Source: DASSQJ01 sp963730165 (GTDB lineage: Bacteria > Actinomycetota > Actinomycetes > Actinomycetales > Dermatophilaceae). Taken from it: DNA of 64,000 nt. Positions 16,082 to 25,491 of the stretch are shown piece by piece (positions within the stretch are counted from its first letter, which is position 1; each line of letters starts with the position of its first letter). The stretch covers positions 1 to 64,000 of the forward strand of contig CAVSQS010000001.1 of NCBI GenBank assembly GCA_963730165.1. The letters are read 5' to 3'. The position numbers and the translations under genes were made by a program. Under the pieces are notes generated by a model. That model did not search any database and was not told where the DNA came from. It was given only the letters and a program-made list of their open reading frames with translations.

Positions 16082-17665
16082 CTACTGGTAGCTGATGAAC
16101 CACGGGGTGGGGCGGACCTGGGCGAGCGTCTCGGCCGGGGTCAGCATCGGCGAGTCCTCGTCCTCGAAGTTCTTCCACCCCAGCCACACCCCGTCCGGGA
16201 GGCCGCGGCGCAGGGCCGCCCAGGTCCCCTGCTTCGCCGGCTGCGACCCCTGACCGTCGGCGTGGAGCAGCCACTGGACCTCGTCGAGCGAGGTGTCCAG
16301 GCGCGCGCGCCCGCGGATCATCGAGACGCTGAACTGGTGCAGGGTCAGCACCTTCGGGGGGAGGTCGTGCTCGCGGACGAGCGCGGCGAGCCAGGCGCCC
16401 ACCGCGTTCACCTCGTCGATCCCGACCGAGCCGATCTGGCGCAGGTGCACCTGGTCGGGGCGCAGCCGCCACTCCGGGTCGAGCGCCAGGCCCACGTGCG
16501 GACGCCGGAGCAGCGACTCGTAGGCCTTCGCCTGGGTGAGGAAGTCCGTGCGGCCGGGCTGGAGGTCCAGGACGACGTACACGCCCGCGTCGGCGGCGGC
16601 GTCGACCCAGCGCCGGAGGACGTCGACGGAGGTGCGCGTCGAGTACTGGCCGTCCGCACCTGCCGATCCGGAGGCGACCGTCGCGATGATCTCGAACGCG
16701 GGGACGAACAGGTCGTCGCTGAGCGCCGCGTACCGGGCGACGAGGTCCTCGACGCGGGCGACCGCCGCCGCGGGTGGCTGTTCCCCGAGCATGCCGAGCG
16801 AGGCGGTCTGCGGGTGGCCGTAGAGCGCGATCATCCGGCGCTCGGGGAACGGCAGGAACCCGCCCCCGGGCAGCTCCTCGGCCCGCCGCACCGTCCGGAC
16901 CCGCTGGGCGAAGTGCTCCGCGGGACCCAGCCCGCTCGTGACCCCGAGGACGATCGCGTCGCCGTCGGCCCGGAGGTGCTCGCGCGCGGCGACGGCGAGT
17001 CGGACGTCGACCGTGTCCGAGTCCACGGCTGTGGCGCCGACGGCCGCGAGCGTCGCCCGGGTGGCCGCCGGTGCGCTCCTGCCCGAGCGGGACAGGGCGA
17101 TGACCCTCCCCGAGGGAGGAGTGAGGGGCAGACCGGGGACCTCCGCGGCCGAGTCGCCCGGGTCGACGACCTCCCGGCCGCCGAGGTCGTCGGGGAGCGG
17201 CAGGGCCCCCGGGGAGGTCGGGGCACCGGGGGAGGCCGAGTCGGAGGGGCTCGACGTCGGCTCTGGAGGCCGGACCCGCACGACGGTGCGGGTGCCGAGC
17301 CGGTCCAGCTCCGCCCCGGTGTCGGGTCCCCAGACGACGAGCGGGATGCCGAGGTCGGTCGCGACCCGGGTCCCCGCGGCGACACCGTCGGTGGCGACGA
17401 GCACGACGGCGGTCGCCCTGGCGAGCAGCGCCCGGGACGCCGCCAGGCTCGGGTCGCCCGTGCGCGCGAGAAGAGCCGGGCCGGCGTCCTCGCGCAGGAC
17501 CAGTTGGTGAGGTTCCGGAACGACGGTGGAGGGGGAGCCGGACGAGGTACCGGCGGGTGCGGTCGGGGTGAAGGTACAGCCCGCTGCGGTGGCACCCGTC
17601 GCCCCCGCCAGTGCCGCTGCTGCCGCCGCCCGCAGCGCGGTGCGACGGGGGATGCTGCTGGGCAC
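16082..17665 (-). CDS. Putative Tat-exported lipoprotein with glycosidase-like domain
   Basis: A 527-residue protein. The N-terminus has twin Arg (PRRTALR, residues 6-12), a hydrophobic Ala-rich segment and a lipobox TAAGC with Cys30, so it is probably exported and lipid-anchored. Residues about 70-110 (VVLVATDGVAAGTRVATDLG) resemble part of a CWB2 cell-wall repeat. The C-terminal 250 residues look like a TIM-barrel: YVVLDLQPGRTDFL, VGLALDPEWRL, KVLTLHQFSVSMI and VWLGWKNFEDE follow the strand pattern of glycoside hydrolase-like folds. GTG 17665 is preceded by a GGAGG ribosome binding site. I know no named family; a cell-wall role is inferred. Confidence 0.75.
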   Translation of the reverse strand: MPSSIPRRTALRAAAAAALAGATGATAAGCTFTPTAPAGTSSGSPSTVVPEPHQLVLREDAGPALLARTGDPSLAASRALLARATAVVLVATDGVAAGTRVATDLGIPLVVWGPDTGAELDRLGTRTVVRVRPPEPTSSPSDSASPGAPTSPGALPLPDDLGGREVVDPGDSAAEVPGLPLTPPSGRVIALSRSGRSAPAATRATLAAVGATAVDSDTVDVRLAVAAREHLRADGDAIVLGVTSGLGPAEHFAQRVRTVRRAEELPGGGFLPFPERRMIALYGHPQTASLGMLGEQPPAAAVARVEDLVARYAALSDDLFVPAFEIIATVASGSAGADGQYSTRTSVDVLRRWVDAAADAGVYVVLDLQPGRTDFLTQAKAYESLLRRPHVGLALDPEWRLRPDQVHLRQIGSVGIDEVNAVGAWLAALVREHDLPPKVLTLHQFSVSMIRGRARLDTSLDEVQWLLHADGQGSQPAKQGTWAALRRGLPDGVWLGWKNFEDEDSPMLTPAETLAQVRPTPWFISYQ

Positions 17666-17790
17666 GGGGCCTCCGGTGGTGGCGGTCGGTGGCCGGCCCC
17701 CACGAGGGGCCGGAGCTGCGATTGTGCCCGACGATCCTGAGGTCCGGTAGCGGCCGGTCCGATGCCGTCGGGTGCCACCGCGCCGGTCGA

Positions 17791-19434
17791 TCAGTCCGAG
17801 CGGTCGCGCCGACGGAAGAGGCCGGCGAACCCTCGCCGGGCGCCCGCCTGTTCCGGTTCCGGCTGCTCCGCAGTGCCCTGCGACCGCGTCTCGGCCTCAG
17901 CCGACGGCGCCTGGTGCCGCCGGGACTGGTGGGGCAGGTAGGCGGCGACGAAGTCGTCCTTCAGCTCGACGATCGCCGAGCGGGTGGGCCCCGGGACCCG
18001 CTCCGCCCCTCGCGCGGGGAGTCGGACCACGTGCGCGGCGTCGACCGAGTCGTCGATCTCCCGGAGGGTCGCGGAGTCCAAGCCGAACAGGGACGGCTCG
18101 ACCCGGACCTCGGCGCCGTCCCGGCCGGTCAGCCACCGGCCGCCGTCCTCGAAGCGCTGCAGGACCGCGACGTCGTCGAAGCGCACGGATGCCCGGCGGA
18201 ACCCCGAGTGACGCGTCACGCCGTCCTCGCCGAGGACCAGGACCTCGTCGCTGCCGTCGACGGCGAGCAGCTCGCGCCCCTCCACCGACCACGTGGAGCC
18301 CGAGGGCAGGGCCGAGAAGCCCGCCCAGTCGAGTCCGGGGTCGGGGGCGCGCACGAGGGCGCTGTCGAGCACCTGGCGGGCGACCTCGCGCACGTCGCCC
18401 GGTGCCACGGACGCGAGGGCGTGGGCCTGGTCCGGCCGCCGGGACGGGTCCTCACCGAGCAGCGCCGACGCCGCGAGGCGGGGGAGCAGCTCGAGGACGG
18501 CGTCCTCGGTGTCCGCGGCCTCGAGCAGGTCCTCGCCCGCCTCGCGGAGCTCCTCGCCGTCGACGGTGCCCCAGCGCAGGGCGGCCAGGGCGTCCACCAC
18601 GGCGCCGACGAGGGCGGGCGCCGTCTCCGGGCGGCCACGCAGGAGGAGGGTGAGCACCTGGTGCTCGGCGTCGTGGGGGACGCACGAGAGCCGGACCTCG
18701 TCGGCGAGCCGTTCGTCCTCCACCGCGTCCCGGCGCACGGACCGCTCGAGCAGCCGCGCGAGGACGTCCGCCGCGGGCGTGCGGGGGAGGACGGCGGTCA
18801 GCTCGACCTCGCCGGCTCCGGGGTCGAGGTACCAGGCCGGGGTCCGGGCCAGGACGCTCGGTGCCTCGGGAGGTTCGACCGTGGTGCCGTCCGGCAGCTC
18901 GAGGTCGAGGTCGCGTGGGACACGGGGGCCGATGACCCAGAGCACGGCGTTGCCGCGGGTGAAGGCCACCTGGGCCCACGTGGCGACGTCGACCTCACCG
19001 AGCCCGGGGAGCCCCAGCTCGGGGTAGGACTCGAGCCCGTGCGCCTGCGCTCCGTGCCGGACGGAGGCGCTCCGTCGGGCCGAGCGGTCGGTCGCGACGT
19101 CCTCGCCCTCGAGCTGCTCGCGGACGGTCGGAAGGAGGTCCGTGGGCGGCTCGCGGAGTGCGGCACACACCCCGTTGATGACGCGGGCGACCTCCGCGGC
19201 GTCACCGCTCGCCGTGAACTCCGTGTGGACGACACCCACCGACCCGTGGTCGTGGACGGCTCCTCCGGTCACCTCGTGGAGGGCGAGGTGGTGGAGCAGG
19301 TGGGTCAGTCCCCGGACGGCGAGCGACTCGTCGGCCTGTCCGACCCGGAAGACGAGGCCGGCGCGGGTCACCGGGTCGTCCCGCTCGACGAAGAGGGTGT
19401 AGACCCCGTTCGTGGTGCTCTCGACGAGGTTCAC
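17791..19434 (-). CDS. M16 peptidase-like protein lacking the catalytic glutamate
   Basis: A 547-residue protein. The N-terminal part reads like an M16 (insulinase/MPP) domain: RAGLVFRVGQADESLAVRGLTHLLHHLAL aligns with the zinc region, but the HxxEH motif appears as HLLHH, so the catalytic Glu is replaced by His. A second M16-like stretch follows (LTAVLPRTPAADVLARLLERS). The C-terminus is a charged, low-complexity tail ending in Arg/Asp. There is no signal peptide. The GTG start overlaps the stop of the upstream TPR-like gene (GTGA), so the two form an operon. It is probably a non-proteolytic scaffold or binding protein; this is inference. Confidence 0.72.
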   Translation of the reverse strand: MNLVESTTNGVYTLFVERDDPVTRAGLVFRVGQADESLAVRGLTHLLHHLALHEVTGGAVHDHGSVGVVHTEFTASGDAAEVARVINGVCAALREPPTDLLPTVREQLEGEDVATDRSARRSASVRHGAQAHGLESYPELGLPGLGEVDVATWAQVAFTRGNAVLWVIGPRVPRDLDLELPDGTTVEPPEAPSVLARTPAWYLDPGAGEVELTAVLPRTPAADVLARLLERSVRRDAVEDERLADEVRLSCVPHDAEHQVLTLLLRGRPETAPALVGAVVDALAALRWGTVDGEELREAGEDLLEAADTEDAVLELLPRLAASALLGEDPSRRPDQAHALASVAPGDVREVARQVLDSALVRAPDPGLDWAGFSALPSGSTWSVEGRELLAVDGSDEVLVLGEDGVTRHSGFRRASVRFDDVAVLQRFEDGGRWLTGRDGAEVRVEPSLFGLDSATLREIDDSVDAAHVVRLPARGAERVPGPTRSAIVELKDDFVAAYLPHQSRRHQAPSAEAETRSQGTAEQPEPEQAGARRGFAGLFRRRDRSD

Positions 19435-20390
19435 GGCAGCTGGTCCTCCTCGGTGCCGGCGTCGTCTCCGGCCTCGGGCTCGTCGGGGGTCAGTGCCTCC
19501 GCGCGCAGGGCGAGGAGCCGTTCGTGGTGCTGTTCGGCCAGCGCCCACGTCGCGGGGTCGACGAGCGCGCCGAGGGCGCGGAAGTGCTCCTTGGCGCGGG
19601 TGCGGCTGCCCGCGAGGCCGAGGGCGACGGCGAGCTCGGTGTGCGGACGGATCGTCGCCAACGACTCCGGTCCGGCAGCGGCGAGCCAGCGGTCCGAGGC
19701 GCTCTCGGCCTCGCCGACGACCTCCGGCCGGGCCAGGTAGTACGGGTTCCCACCACCGCTCTCCCCGGCCCAGCGCGACAGGTGGGCACTGACGGCGAGG
19801 GTTCCGGCCGTCGACCCCGGCCGGGCCGAACCGGCCACGGCCCGGGCGAAGGTGAGCGCCTCCTCCCAGCTGCCGCCGTGTTGTGGCCCGAGCCCCTCGA
19901 GCATCCACCGCTGTGCCGCGAGGTGCTCGGGGCGGGCCCGAAGCAGCCGGCCGTAGCGCCGCCGCGTCTCGACCGCGCCGAGGCCGAGCAGGCGCGAGGT
20001 GGCCAGGCGCAGGGTCCACGGCTGGGGGTCGGAGGGGTCCTCGGCACACAGGCGGAGCAGCCACTGCTCCACCTCGACGATGCTCTCGCGGTGGTCCTCG
20101 CCCTCCGTGGGAGCGCTCGCGGCGGTGATCCGCCGGTGGGCCCACAGCGTGCGTGCCTCGCGATCCTCCGGCTCGTCCTCGACGAGACGCTCCAGGGGCT
20201 CGTCGAGACCGTCGTACCGCGCCAGCACGGCACTGACCTCGGCGTGCTCGTCGAGGTCGCGTCCACGGAGGTCGTCGAGGGCGTCCAGGACCGTGTCGGC
20301 GTCACCACGCTCGGCGGCCTCCCGGAGCGCGGACAGCTCGGGTCGGAGGACAGCCGGGTCGGTGACGACAGGGGGGACGGCGGTCGTCAT
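19431..20390 (-). CDS. TPR-like hypothetical protein, first gene of a two-gene operon
   Basis: A 319-residue, mostly alpha-helical acidic protein with solenoid-like repeats (ALREAAERGDADTVLDALDD, WEEALTFARAVAGSARPG, RTRAKEHFRALGALVDP) and a Pro/Asp/Glu tail. No enzyme motif is seen. Similar proteins occur widely in actinobacteria without assigned function. Its ATG lies 7 bases after a TAGCAT hexamer with no ribosome binding site, so it is probably read from a leaderless mRNA, divergent from aspS. Its stop overlaps the start of the M16-like gene, which suggests the two proteins act together. Confidence 0.75.
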   Translation of the reverse strand: MTTAVPPVVTDPAVLRPELSALREAAERGDADTVLDALDDLRGRDLDEHAEVSAVLARYDGLDEPLERLVEDEPEDREARTLWAHRRITAASAPTEGEDHRESIVEVEQWLLRLCAEDPSDPQPWTLRLATSRLLGLGAVETRRRYGRLLRARPEHLAAQRWMLEGLGPQHGGSWEEALTFARAVAGSARPGSTAGTLAVSAHLSRWAGESGGGNPYYLARPEVVGEAESASDRWLAAAGPESLATIRPHTELAVALGLAGSRTRAKEHFRALGALVDPATWALAEQHHERLLALRAEALTPDEPEAGDDAGTEEDQLP

Positions 20391-20397
20391 GGCCTCG

Positions 20398-20403
20398 ATG
20401 CTA
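20398..20403 (-). promoter_or_regulatory. Candidate -10 (TAGCAT) for the TPR-like/M16-like operon
   Basis: On the minus strand TAGCAT is followed by 7 bases and then the ATG at 20390. The spacing fits a leaderless transcript. Confidence 0.5.
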
Positions 20404-20482
20404 GGGGCGCGGAGGGCTGCTCACCTGCCGAACCGGCCGGACGCCCGGGCAAACCCGGTGGGGAGGGGGTCCCGCGGGTCCG

Positions 20483-20488
20483 TAGGAT
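20483..20488 (+). promoter_or_regulatory. Candidate -10 (TAGGAT) upstream of aspS
   Basis: TAGGAT would start transcription near 20495 and leave a leader of about 77 nt that contains the AAGGA ribosome binding site before GTG 20572. No convincing -35. Confidence 0.4.
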
Positions 20489-20571
20489 GGGACACCGACC
20501 GCGGGCCGAGCGGCCACCTGCGGCCCCCTCGCCCGCGCTGCCCCGACGCCCGCGACCCGAAGGATCCACTC

Positions 20572-22365
20572 GTGCTCCGCACCCACGAGGCCGGCACGCT
20601 GCGTGCCGCCCACACCGGCCAGACCGTCACCCTCTCCGGCTGGGTGGCCAAGCGGCGCGACCACGGCGGAGTGGCCTTCATCGACCTGCGCGACGCGAGT
20701 GGCGTCGTGCAGGTCGTCGCACGCGACGAGGTCCTCGAGGCCGCGGCCCACGACCTGCGCGGCGAGTACGTCGTCACCGTGGTCGGCGACGTCACCGCCC
20801 GCGAGGAGCGCAACGTCAACCCCGACCTGCCGACGGGAGAGGTCGAGGTGGTGGCTCGGGAGATCGAGGTGCTCAACCCGAGCGCACCGCTGCCGTTCCA
20901 GATCGACGAGCGGGTCACTGTCGGCGAGGAGGCCCGCCTCAAGCACCGCTACCTCGACCTGCGCCGTCCGGGCCCGCACTCGGCGGGCCACGCCCTGCGG
21001 CTGCGCAGCCAGGTCAACGCGGCGGCACGCCGCGTCCTGGGGGCCCGAGACTTCGTCGAGATCGAGACCCCGACGCTCACCCGATCGACCCCGGAGGGTG
21101 CCCGCGACTTCCTCGTGCCGGCCCGGCTGGCCCCGGGCAGCTGGTACGCGCTCCCGCAGAGCCCCCAGCTGTTCAAGCAGCTCCTCATGGTCGCCGGGAT
21201 GGAGCGCTACTACCAGATCGCCCGCTGCTACCGCGACGAGGACTTCCGTGCCGACCGTCAGCCGGAGTTCACCCAGCTCGACATCGAGATGTCGTTCGTC
21301 GAGCAGGAGGACGTCCTCGAGCTCGGCGAGGCCGTCGTCAAGGAGATCTGGTCGCTGATCGGGGTGGACCTGCGCACACCGTTCCTGCGGATGACGTACG
21401 GCGAGGCGATGCGGCGCTACGGCACCGACAAGCCCGACCTGCGCTTCGGCCTGGAGCTGGTCGAGTGCACCGAGTACTTCGCGCAGACCCCCTTCCGGGT
21501 CTTCCAGGCCGAGTACGTCGGTGCCGTCGTCATGCCCGGTGGGGCCGCTCAGCCGCGCAAGCAGCTCGACGCGTGGCAGGAGTGGGCCCGGCAGCGGGGA
21601 GCCAAGGGCCTGGCGTACGTCCTGGTCCAGGCGGACGGCACGCTGGGTGGCCCCGTCGCCAAGAACCTCTCCGAGGTCGAGCTCGCCGGCCTGGCCGAGC
21701 ATGTCGGTGCCGCTCCGGGCGACTGCATCTTCTTCGCGGCCGGCCCGACGAAGGCCTCGCGCGCCCTGCTCGGGGCGGCCCGGCTGGAGATCGGCCGCCG
21801 GGTGGGCCTGGTCGACGAGGACGCGTGGAGCTTCCTCTGGGTCACCGACGCGCCGCTGTTCGAGCCCGCCGCGGAGGCGGTGGCCGCCGGTGACGTCGCC
21901 GTGGGAGCCGGAGCGTGGACCGCCGTGCACCACGCCTTCACGTCGCCGACCAAGGAGTACGAGGACACCTTCGACACCGACCCCGGGTCCGCCTTGGCGT
22001 ACGCGTACGACATGGTCTGCAACGGCAACGAGATCGGCGGCGGCTCGATCCGTATCCACCGGCGCGACGTCCAGGAGCGGGTCTTCCAGGTCATGGGCCT
22101 GTCGCCGGAGCAGGCCGACGAGAAGTTCGGCTTCCTCCTGGAGGCCTTCCAGTACGGCGCCCCGCCGCACGGGGGCATCGCCTTCGGCTGGGACCGCATC
22201 GTCATGCTCCTCGGCGGCTTCGACAGCATCCGCGACACCATCGCCTTCCCCAAGTCCGGCGGCGGCTACGACCCGCTCACCGACGCCCCGGCGCCGATCA
22301 CCCCCGAGCAGCGCAAGGAGGCGGGCATCGACGCCACGCCGGCCCCACGTGCCGAGGGCGACTGA
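20572..22365 (+). CDS. aspS: Aspartyl-tRNA synthetase
   Basis: A 597-residue class II synthetase of the bacterial type. It has an N-terminal OB anticodon-binding domain (LSGWVAKRRDHGGVAFIDLR), motif 1 around RHRYLDLRRP-like KHRYLDLRRPG, motif 2 RCYRDEDFRADRQPEFTQLD, the bacterial GAD insertion, and motif 3 GIAFGWDRIVMLLGG. It charges tRNA-Asp; many actinobacterial AspRS enzymes are non-discriminating and also charge tRNA-Asn, which cannot be settled here. GTG 20572 is preceded by GAAGGA. Convergent with the GNAT gene. Confidence 0.97.
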   Translation: MLRTHEAGTLRAAHTGQTVTLSGWVAKRRDHGGVAFIDLRDASGVVQVVARDEVLEAAAHDLRGEYVVTVVGDVTAREERNVNPDLPTGEVEVVAREIEVLNPSAPLPFQIDERVTVGEEARLKHRYLDLRRPGPHSAGHALRLRSQVNAAARRVLGARDFVEIETPTLTRSTPEGARDFLVPARLAPGSWYALPQSPQLFKQLLMVAGMERYYQIARCYRDEDFRADRQPEFTQLDIEMSFVEQEDVLELGEAVVKEIWSLIGVDLRTPFLRMTYGEAMRRYGTDKPDLRFGLELVECTEYFAQTPFRVFQAEYVGAVVMPGGAAQPRKQLDAWQEWARQRGAKGLAYVLVQADGTLGGPVAKNLSEVELAGLAEHVGAAPGDCIFFAAGPTKASRALLGAARLEIGRRVGLVDEDAWSFLWVTDAPLFEPAAEAVAAGDVAVGAGAWTAVHHAFTSPTKEYEDTFDTDPGSALAYAYDMVCNGNEIGGGSIRIHRRDVQERVFQVMGLSPEQADEKFGFLLEAFQYGAPPHGGIAFGWDRIVMLLGGFDSIRDTIAFPKSGGGYDPLTDAPAPITPEQRKEAGIDATPAPRAEGD

Positions 22366-22378
22366 CGGACCGGCTCGG

Positions 22379-23173
22379 TCAGCCGCTGTTCCGGGGCGGG
22401 GCGGCCTCGGCGAGCCACCGGCTGCGCCAGTGGGCGCCGGTGCGGAAGCCGAGGCGGGCGTAGACCCGGCGGGCGGCGTCGTTGTCGGCGAACATGCCGA
22501 GGGCGCAGGCCCCCGCGGTCGCCACGGCCCGCCGCGCGAGGGCTGCGGTCACCGCGGCGCCGAGCCCCAGGCGGCGATGCTCGGCGTGGACGGCGATGCC
22601 CGCGAGCGTCGGCGTCCCGGCCTCGGAGGGCTCGCTGGCACCACAGGCCAGCAGCGCCCCCGACCGGTCCCGCACACCGACCCAGAGCTGGCCGGGACGA
22701 GCGAAGGGCTGACCGTGGGTGCGAGGGCTGTGCCGGGCCAGGAAGTCGGTGAGCTCCTCACGCTGTCGCTCGTCGAGCGCGGCGACCAAGCCCTCCCCGG
22801 GAACGGTCGGCGGCTGCCAGGTCGTCCACATCCAGTCCCAGTCACCGCCGCGGTCTCCGAGCTCGAGGTGCCGGGCCACGACCGGCTGGTGCTCGCGTGG
22901 CGCGCTGAGGTGCCGGAAGCCGCCGGCCCGGAACCAGGCCCGCACCCGCGCGTCGGACCAGAGCATGTCGAGTCCCGTCGCGTCCCCGAGCGTCGCCGCT
23001 CCCGGCACGCCGTGGTCGGACCGCCGGGGGAAGGCGACCGCCCGGGCCCGGCCGGTGTCCACCCCCCATCCGGGGGCCCGGAAGCCACGGCCGACGTCGA
23101 GCCGGACGACCGGGTGCCCGTCGGTGAGGCGCAGGAGCAGCTCGAGGGACTCGACCGGTCGCACCGGGCTCAC
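22379..23173 (-). CDS. GNAT-family N-acetyltransferase
   Basis: A 264-residue protein whose C-terminal half is a GNAT domain: PTLAGIAVHAEHRRLGLGAAVTAAL holds the acetyl-CoA loop (RRLGLGA), and MFADNDAARRVYARLGFRTG is the conserved end. The N-terminal half (GWGVDTGRARAVAFPRRSDHGV, ARVRAWFRAGGFRHL) may be a degenerate second GNAT domain. GTG 23173 overlaps the stop of the MMPL gene (GTGA), so both are likely cotranscribed. Substrate unknown. Confidence 0.88.
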   Translation of the reverse strand: MSPVRPVESLELLLRLTDGHPVVRLDVGRGFRAPGWGVDTGRARAVAFPRRSDHGVPGAATLGDATGLDMLWSDARVRAWFRAGGFRHLSAPREHQPVVARHLELGDRGGDWDWMWTTWQPPTVPGEGLVAALDERQREELTDFLARHSPRTHGQPFARPGQLWVGVRDRSGALLACGASEPSEAGTPTLAGIAVHAEHRRLGLGAAVTAALARRAVATAGACALGMFADNDAARRVYARLGFRTGAHWRSRWLAEAAPPRNSG

Positions 23174-25404
23174 TCGGTGATCCCCCAGCGTTCGTGGAGT
23201 CGCCGCAGGGAGCGCGGGGCCCACCAGTTCGCCGCGCCGAGCACCGACATCGTCGCGGGGACGAGGAGCATCCGGACCAGCGTCGCGTCGATGGCGATCG
23301 CGAGGACGAGCGCCACGCCCATCTGCTTCATGATGAGCAGGTCGCCCGCGGCGAAGCCGGCGAAGACGACGGCCATGAGCAGGGCGGCGGAGGTGATGAT
23401 CCGCCCCGAGCGCTGCAGGCCGAGCGTGACCGCGCTCTCGGTGTCGTGGCCCTGCTCGTGGAGCTCGACGATCCGCGAGAGGAGGAACACCTCGTAGTCC
23501 ATCGACAGGCCGAAGCCGAAGGCGATGACGAGGATGGGGATGGCGTTCTCGAGCCCGCCCGCCGAGGTGAACCGCAGCAGGCTCTCCAGATGGCCCTCCT
23601 CGAAGATCCACACGGTCACCCCGAGCGCCGCGCCGAGCGACAGGACGTTCATGACCAGGGCCTTGACGGGGATGACGACCGAGCCGGTCATGAGGAAGAG
23701 CAGGACCAGGGTCGCGAGCACCACCGTCCCCGCGGCCCACCAGGCGCGGGCGGCGACGGCCGCGGAGAAGTCCTTCAGGCCGGAGGCCTGCCCCACCACC
23801 CACGACTCGAACGGCGGACGGTCGGTACGCAGCGAGTCGACGAGCTCACGGGAGGCCGGTCCGGTCCCGTTGTCACCGGTCTGGAAGCCGACGGTGACGA
23901 CGCCGCCCTCGAGCTCGCGAACCGGGTCGACCGTCTCGACCCCCGGGCGGTTCCCGGCGGTCGCTGCCCAGGCGCTGACCTCCTCGACCGGGGCCTTGGC
24001 GACGACGACCACCTCCGCCCCGGCGAGCAGGGGGTAGCCCTCGCGGAAGTCCTCGTGGAAGGTGCGCTCCGGCGTGCCCACCGGCAGCAGCTCGGCGCCG
24101 GACGAGGTCAGCCGCATCGAGGCGGCGGGCACCGCGAGGACGACGAGCAGGCCCGACACGACCGCGATGACCGCCCAGGGCACGCGGTGGACGAACCCCG
24201 CCAGCCGGGAGAAGACGCCCTCGTCGGCGGCGGTCTCGGTGCCCTGGCGCAGCAGCCTGCGGGCGCCCATCGCGCAGAGGGCCGGGATGAGCGAGAGCGC
24301 GACGGCGAGGGCGACGAGCACGACGGAGATGCCGGCGAGGGCGACCGCGCGGATGAAGTCGATCTCGAGCAGGAGCATCCCCGCGAGGGAGAAGGCCACG
24401 GTCACCGCGGAGAACACGACGGTGCGTCCGGCGCGGTCCATCGTCCGAATCGTCGCGTCGAGCACCTGTTCGCGGGTGGCGTCGGCAGCCGGGGTTCCCC
24501 GGAGGGTCGCGCGCATCTCCTCGCGGAACCGGCTGACGACGAGCAGCCCGTAGTCGATGCACAGCCCGAGCCCGAGCACCGTGACGACGTTGATCGTCGA
24601 GGCGTCGAGGTCGAGCAGGTACGAGAAGCCGAGCAGCGAGGCGAGTGCCCCGGCGATCGAGGCGACGGCCCCGAAGACGGGGAAGCCGGCGGCGAGGAAG
24701 CCGCCGAAGACGACGACCATGAGGGCGAAGCTGACCGGGAGCGCGATCCCCTCGCCCCGCTGGCCGTCGACCTTCACCTGCTCGACGATGCGGTCGACGA
24801 GGCTCCGCAGCCCACCGCGCTCCGAGGAGGTCGCGCCGGTCTCCTCGACGAGGCGGTCGAAGACGACGTCGACCTCGGCGGTCGCGGCGTCCTCCTGCTC
24901 GGCCGTGTTCCCCGGGTCGAAGGTCACCACGGTCGCGAAGCCCCCGGACGCGGGGTCGCCGTCCTCGACGAAACGCAGGCCGGCCGGGCTCGTCGGGCCA
25001 CCCGGCGCGACGAAGGGGTTGACCGCGGACTCCACGGTGTCGATCGCGGTGAGGTCCCGCACCGCCTGGGCGCCGGCCCCGACCACCACGGGGTCGGTGA
25101 GGTCGACGCCGCGGACGAGGAGGGTGTAGGTGCTGAACCCGCTGCCGCCCGCCTCGGCCAGCACGTCCCGGCCGGCCTGGTTCTCGCCGTCGACGACGAT
25201 CTCGCCGCTGCCCACGCGGCTGAACAGGCTCGGGGTCCCGAAGAGTCCGAGCGCGGTGCCGAAGCCGGCGACGACGAAGACGACCCAGAAGACGAGGACG
25301 GCGACGCGGTGCCGGCCCACGAAGGCGCCCCAGCGGGCCAGGCCGCCCGAGCGCCGCGCTACGTGCCGACCTCCGCGGGTCCGAGCGGTGGCGGGTGCGC
25401 TCAT
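23170..25404 (-). CDS. MMPL-family (RND superfamily) transporter
   Basis: A 744-residue membrane exporter with two halves, each one helix, a large extracytoplasmic loop, and five more helices. The MMPL signatures are present twice: CIDYGLLVVSRFREEMR and SMDYEVFLLSRIVE, each with the proton-relay Asp-Tyr. The N-terminal helix is WGAFVGRHRVAVLVFWVVFV. Family members export lipids or drugs with proton motive force. ATG 25404 begins 13 residues before a basic stretch. It is divergent from rarA and shares a transcript with the GNAT gene. Longer readings upstream would run antisense through rarA and are rejected. Confidence 0.93.
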   Translation of the reverse strand: MSAPATARTRGGRHVARRSGGLARWGAFVGRHRVAVLVFWVVFVVAGFGTALGLFGTPSLFSRVGSGEIVVDGENQAGRDVLAEAGGSGFSTYTLLVRGVDLTDPVVVGAGAQAVRDLTAIDTVESAVNPFVAPGGPTSPAGLRFVEDGDPASGGFATVVTFDPGNTAEQEDAATAEVDVVFDRLVEETGATSSERGGLRSLVDRIVEQVKVDGQRGEGIALPVSFALMVVVFGGFLAAGFPVFGAVASIAGALASLLGFSYLLDLDASTINVVTVLGLGLCIDYGLLVVSRFREEMRATLRGTPAADATREQVLDATIRTMDRAGRTVVFSAVTVAFSLAGMLLLEIDFIRAVALAGISVVLVALAVALSLIPALCAMGARRLLRQGTETAADEGVFSRLAGFVHRVPWAVIAVVSGLLVVLAVPAASMRLTSSGAELLPVGTPERTFHEDFREGYPLLAGAEVVVVAKAPVEEVSAWAATAGNRPGVETVDPVRELEGGVVTVGFQTGDNGTGPASRELVDSLRTDRPPFESWVVGQASGLKDFSAAVAARAWWAAGTVVLATLVLLFLMTGSVVIPVKALVMNVLSLGAALGVTVWIFEEGHLESLLRFTSAGGLENAIPILVIAFGFGLSMDYEVFLLSRIVELHEQGHDTESAVTLGLQRSGRIITSAALLMAVVFAGFAAGDLLIMKQMGVALVLAIAIDATLVRMLLVPATMSVLGAANWWAPRSLRRLHERWGITE

Positions 25405-25479
25405 GGGCCACAGCGTGCCACGGCCGGGGGCGCGCGCGACGGCAGGTCGGGCCGGGCCGGGTCGAGGAGTGCGGCTGGG

Positions 25480-25485
25480 TAGCCT
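25480..25485 (+). promoter_or_regulatory. -10 element (TAGCCT) of rarA
   Basis: TAGCCT ends 6 bases before GTG 25492; transcription would start at the start codon, i.e. a leaderless mRNA. Confidence 0.55.
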
Positions 25486-25491
25486 CGGCCC

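Noticed and set aside
22366..22378. Terminator between aspS and the GNAT gene
   Set aside because: Only 13 bases lie between the stops and the best inverted repeat is short and mismatched.
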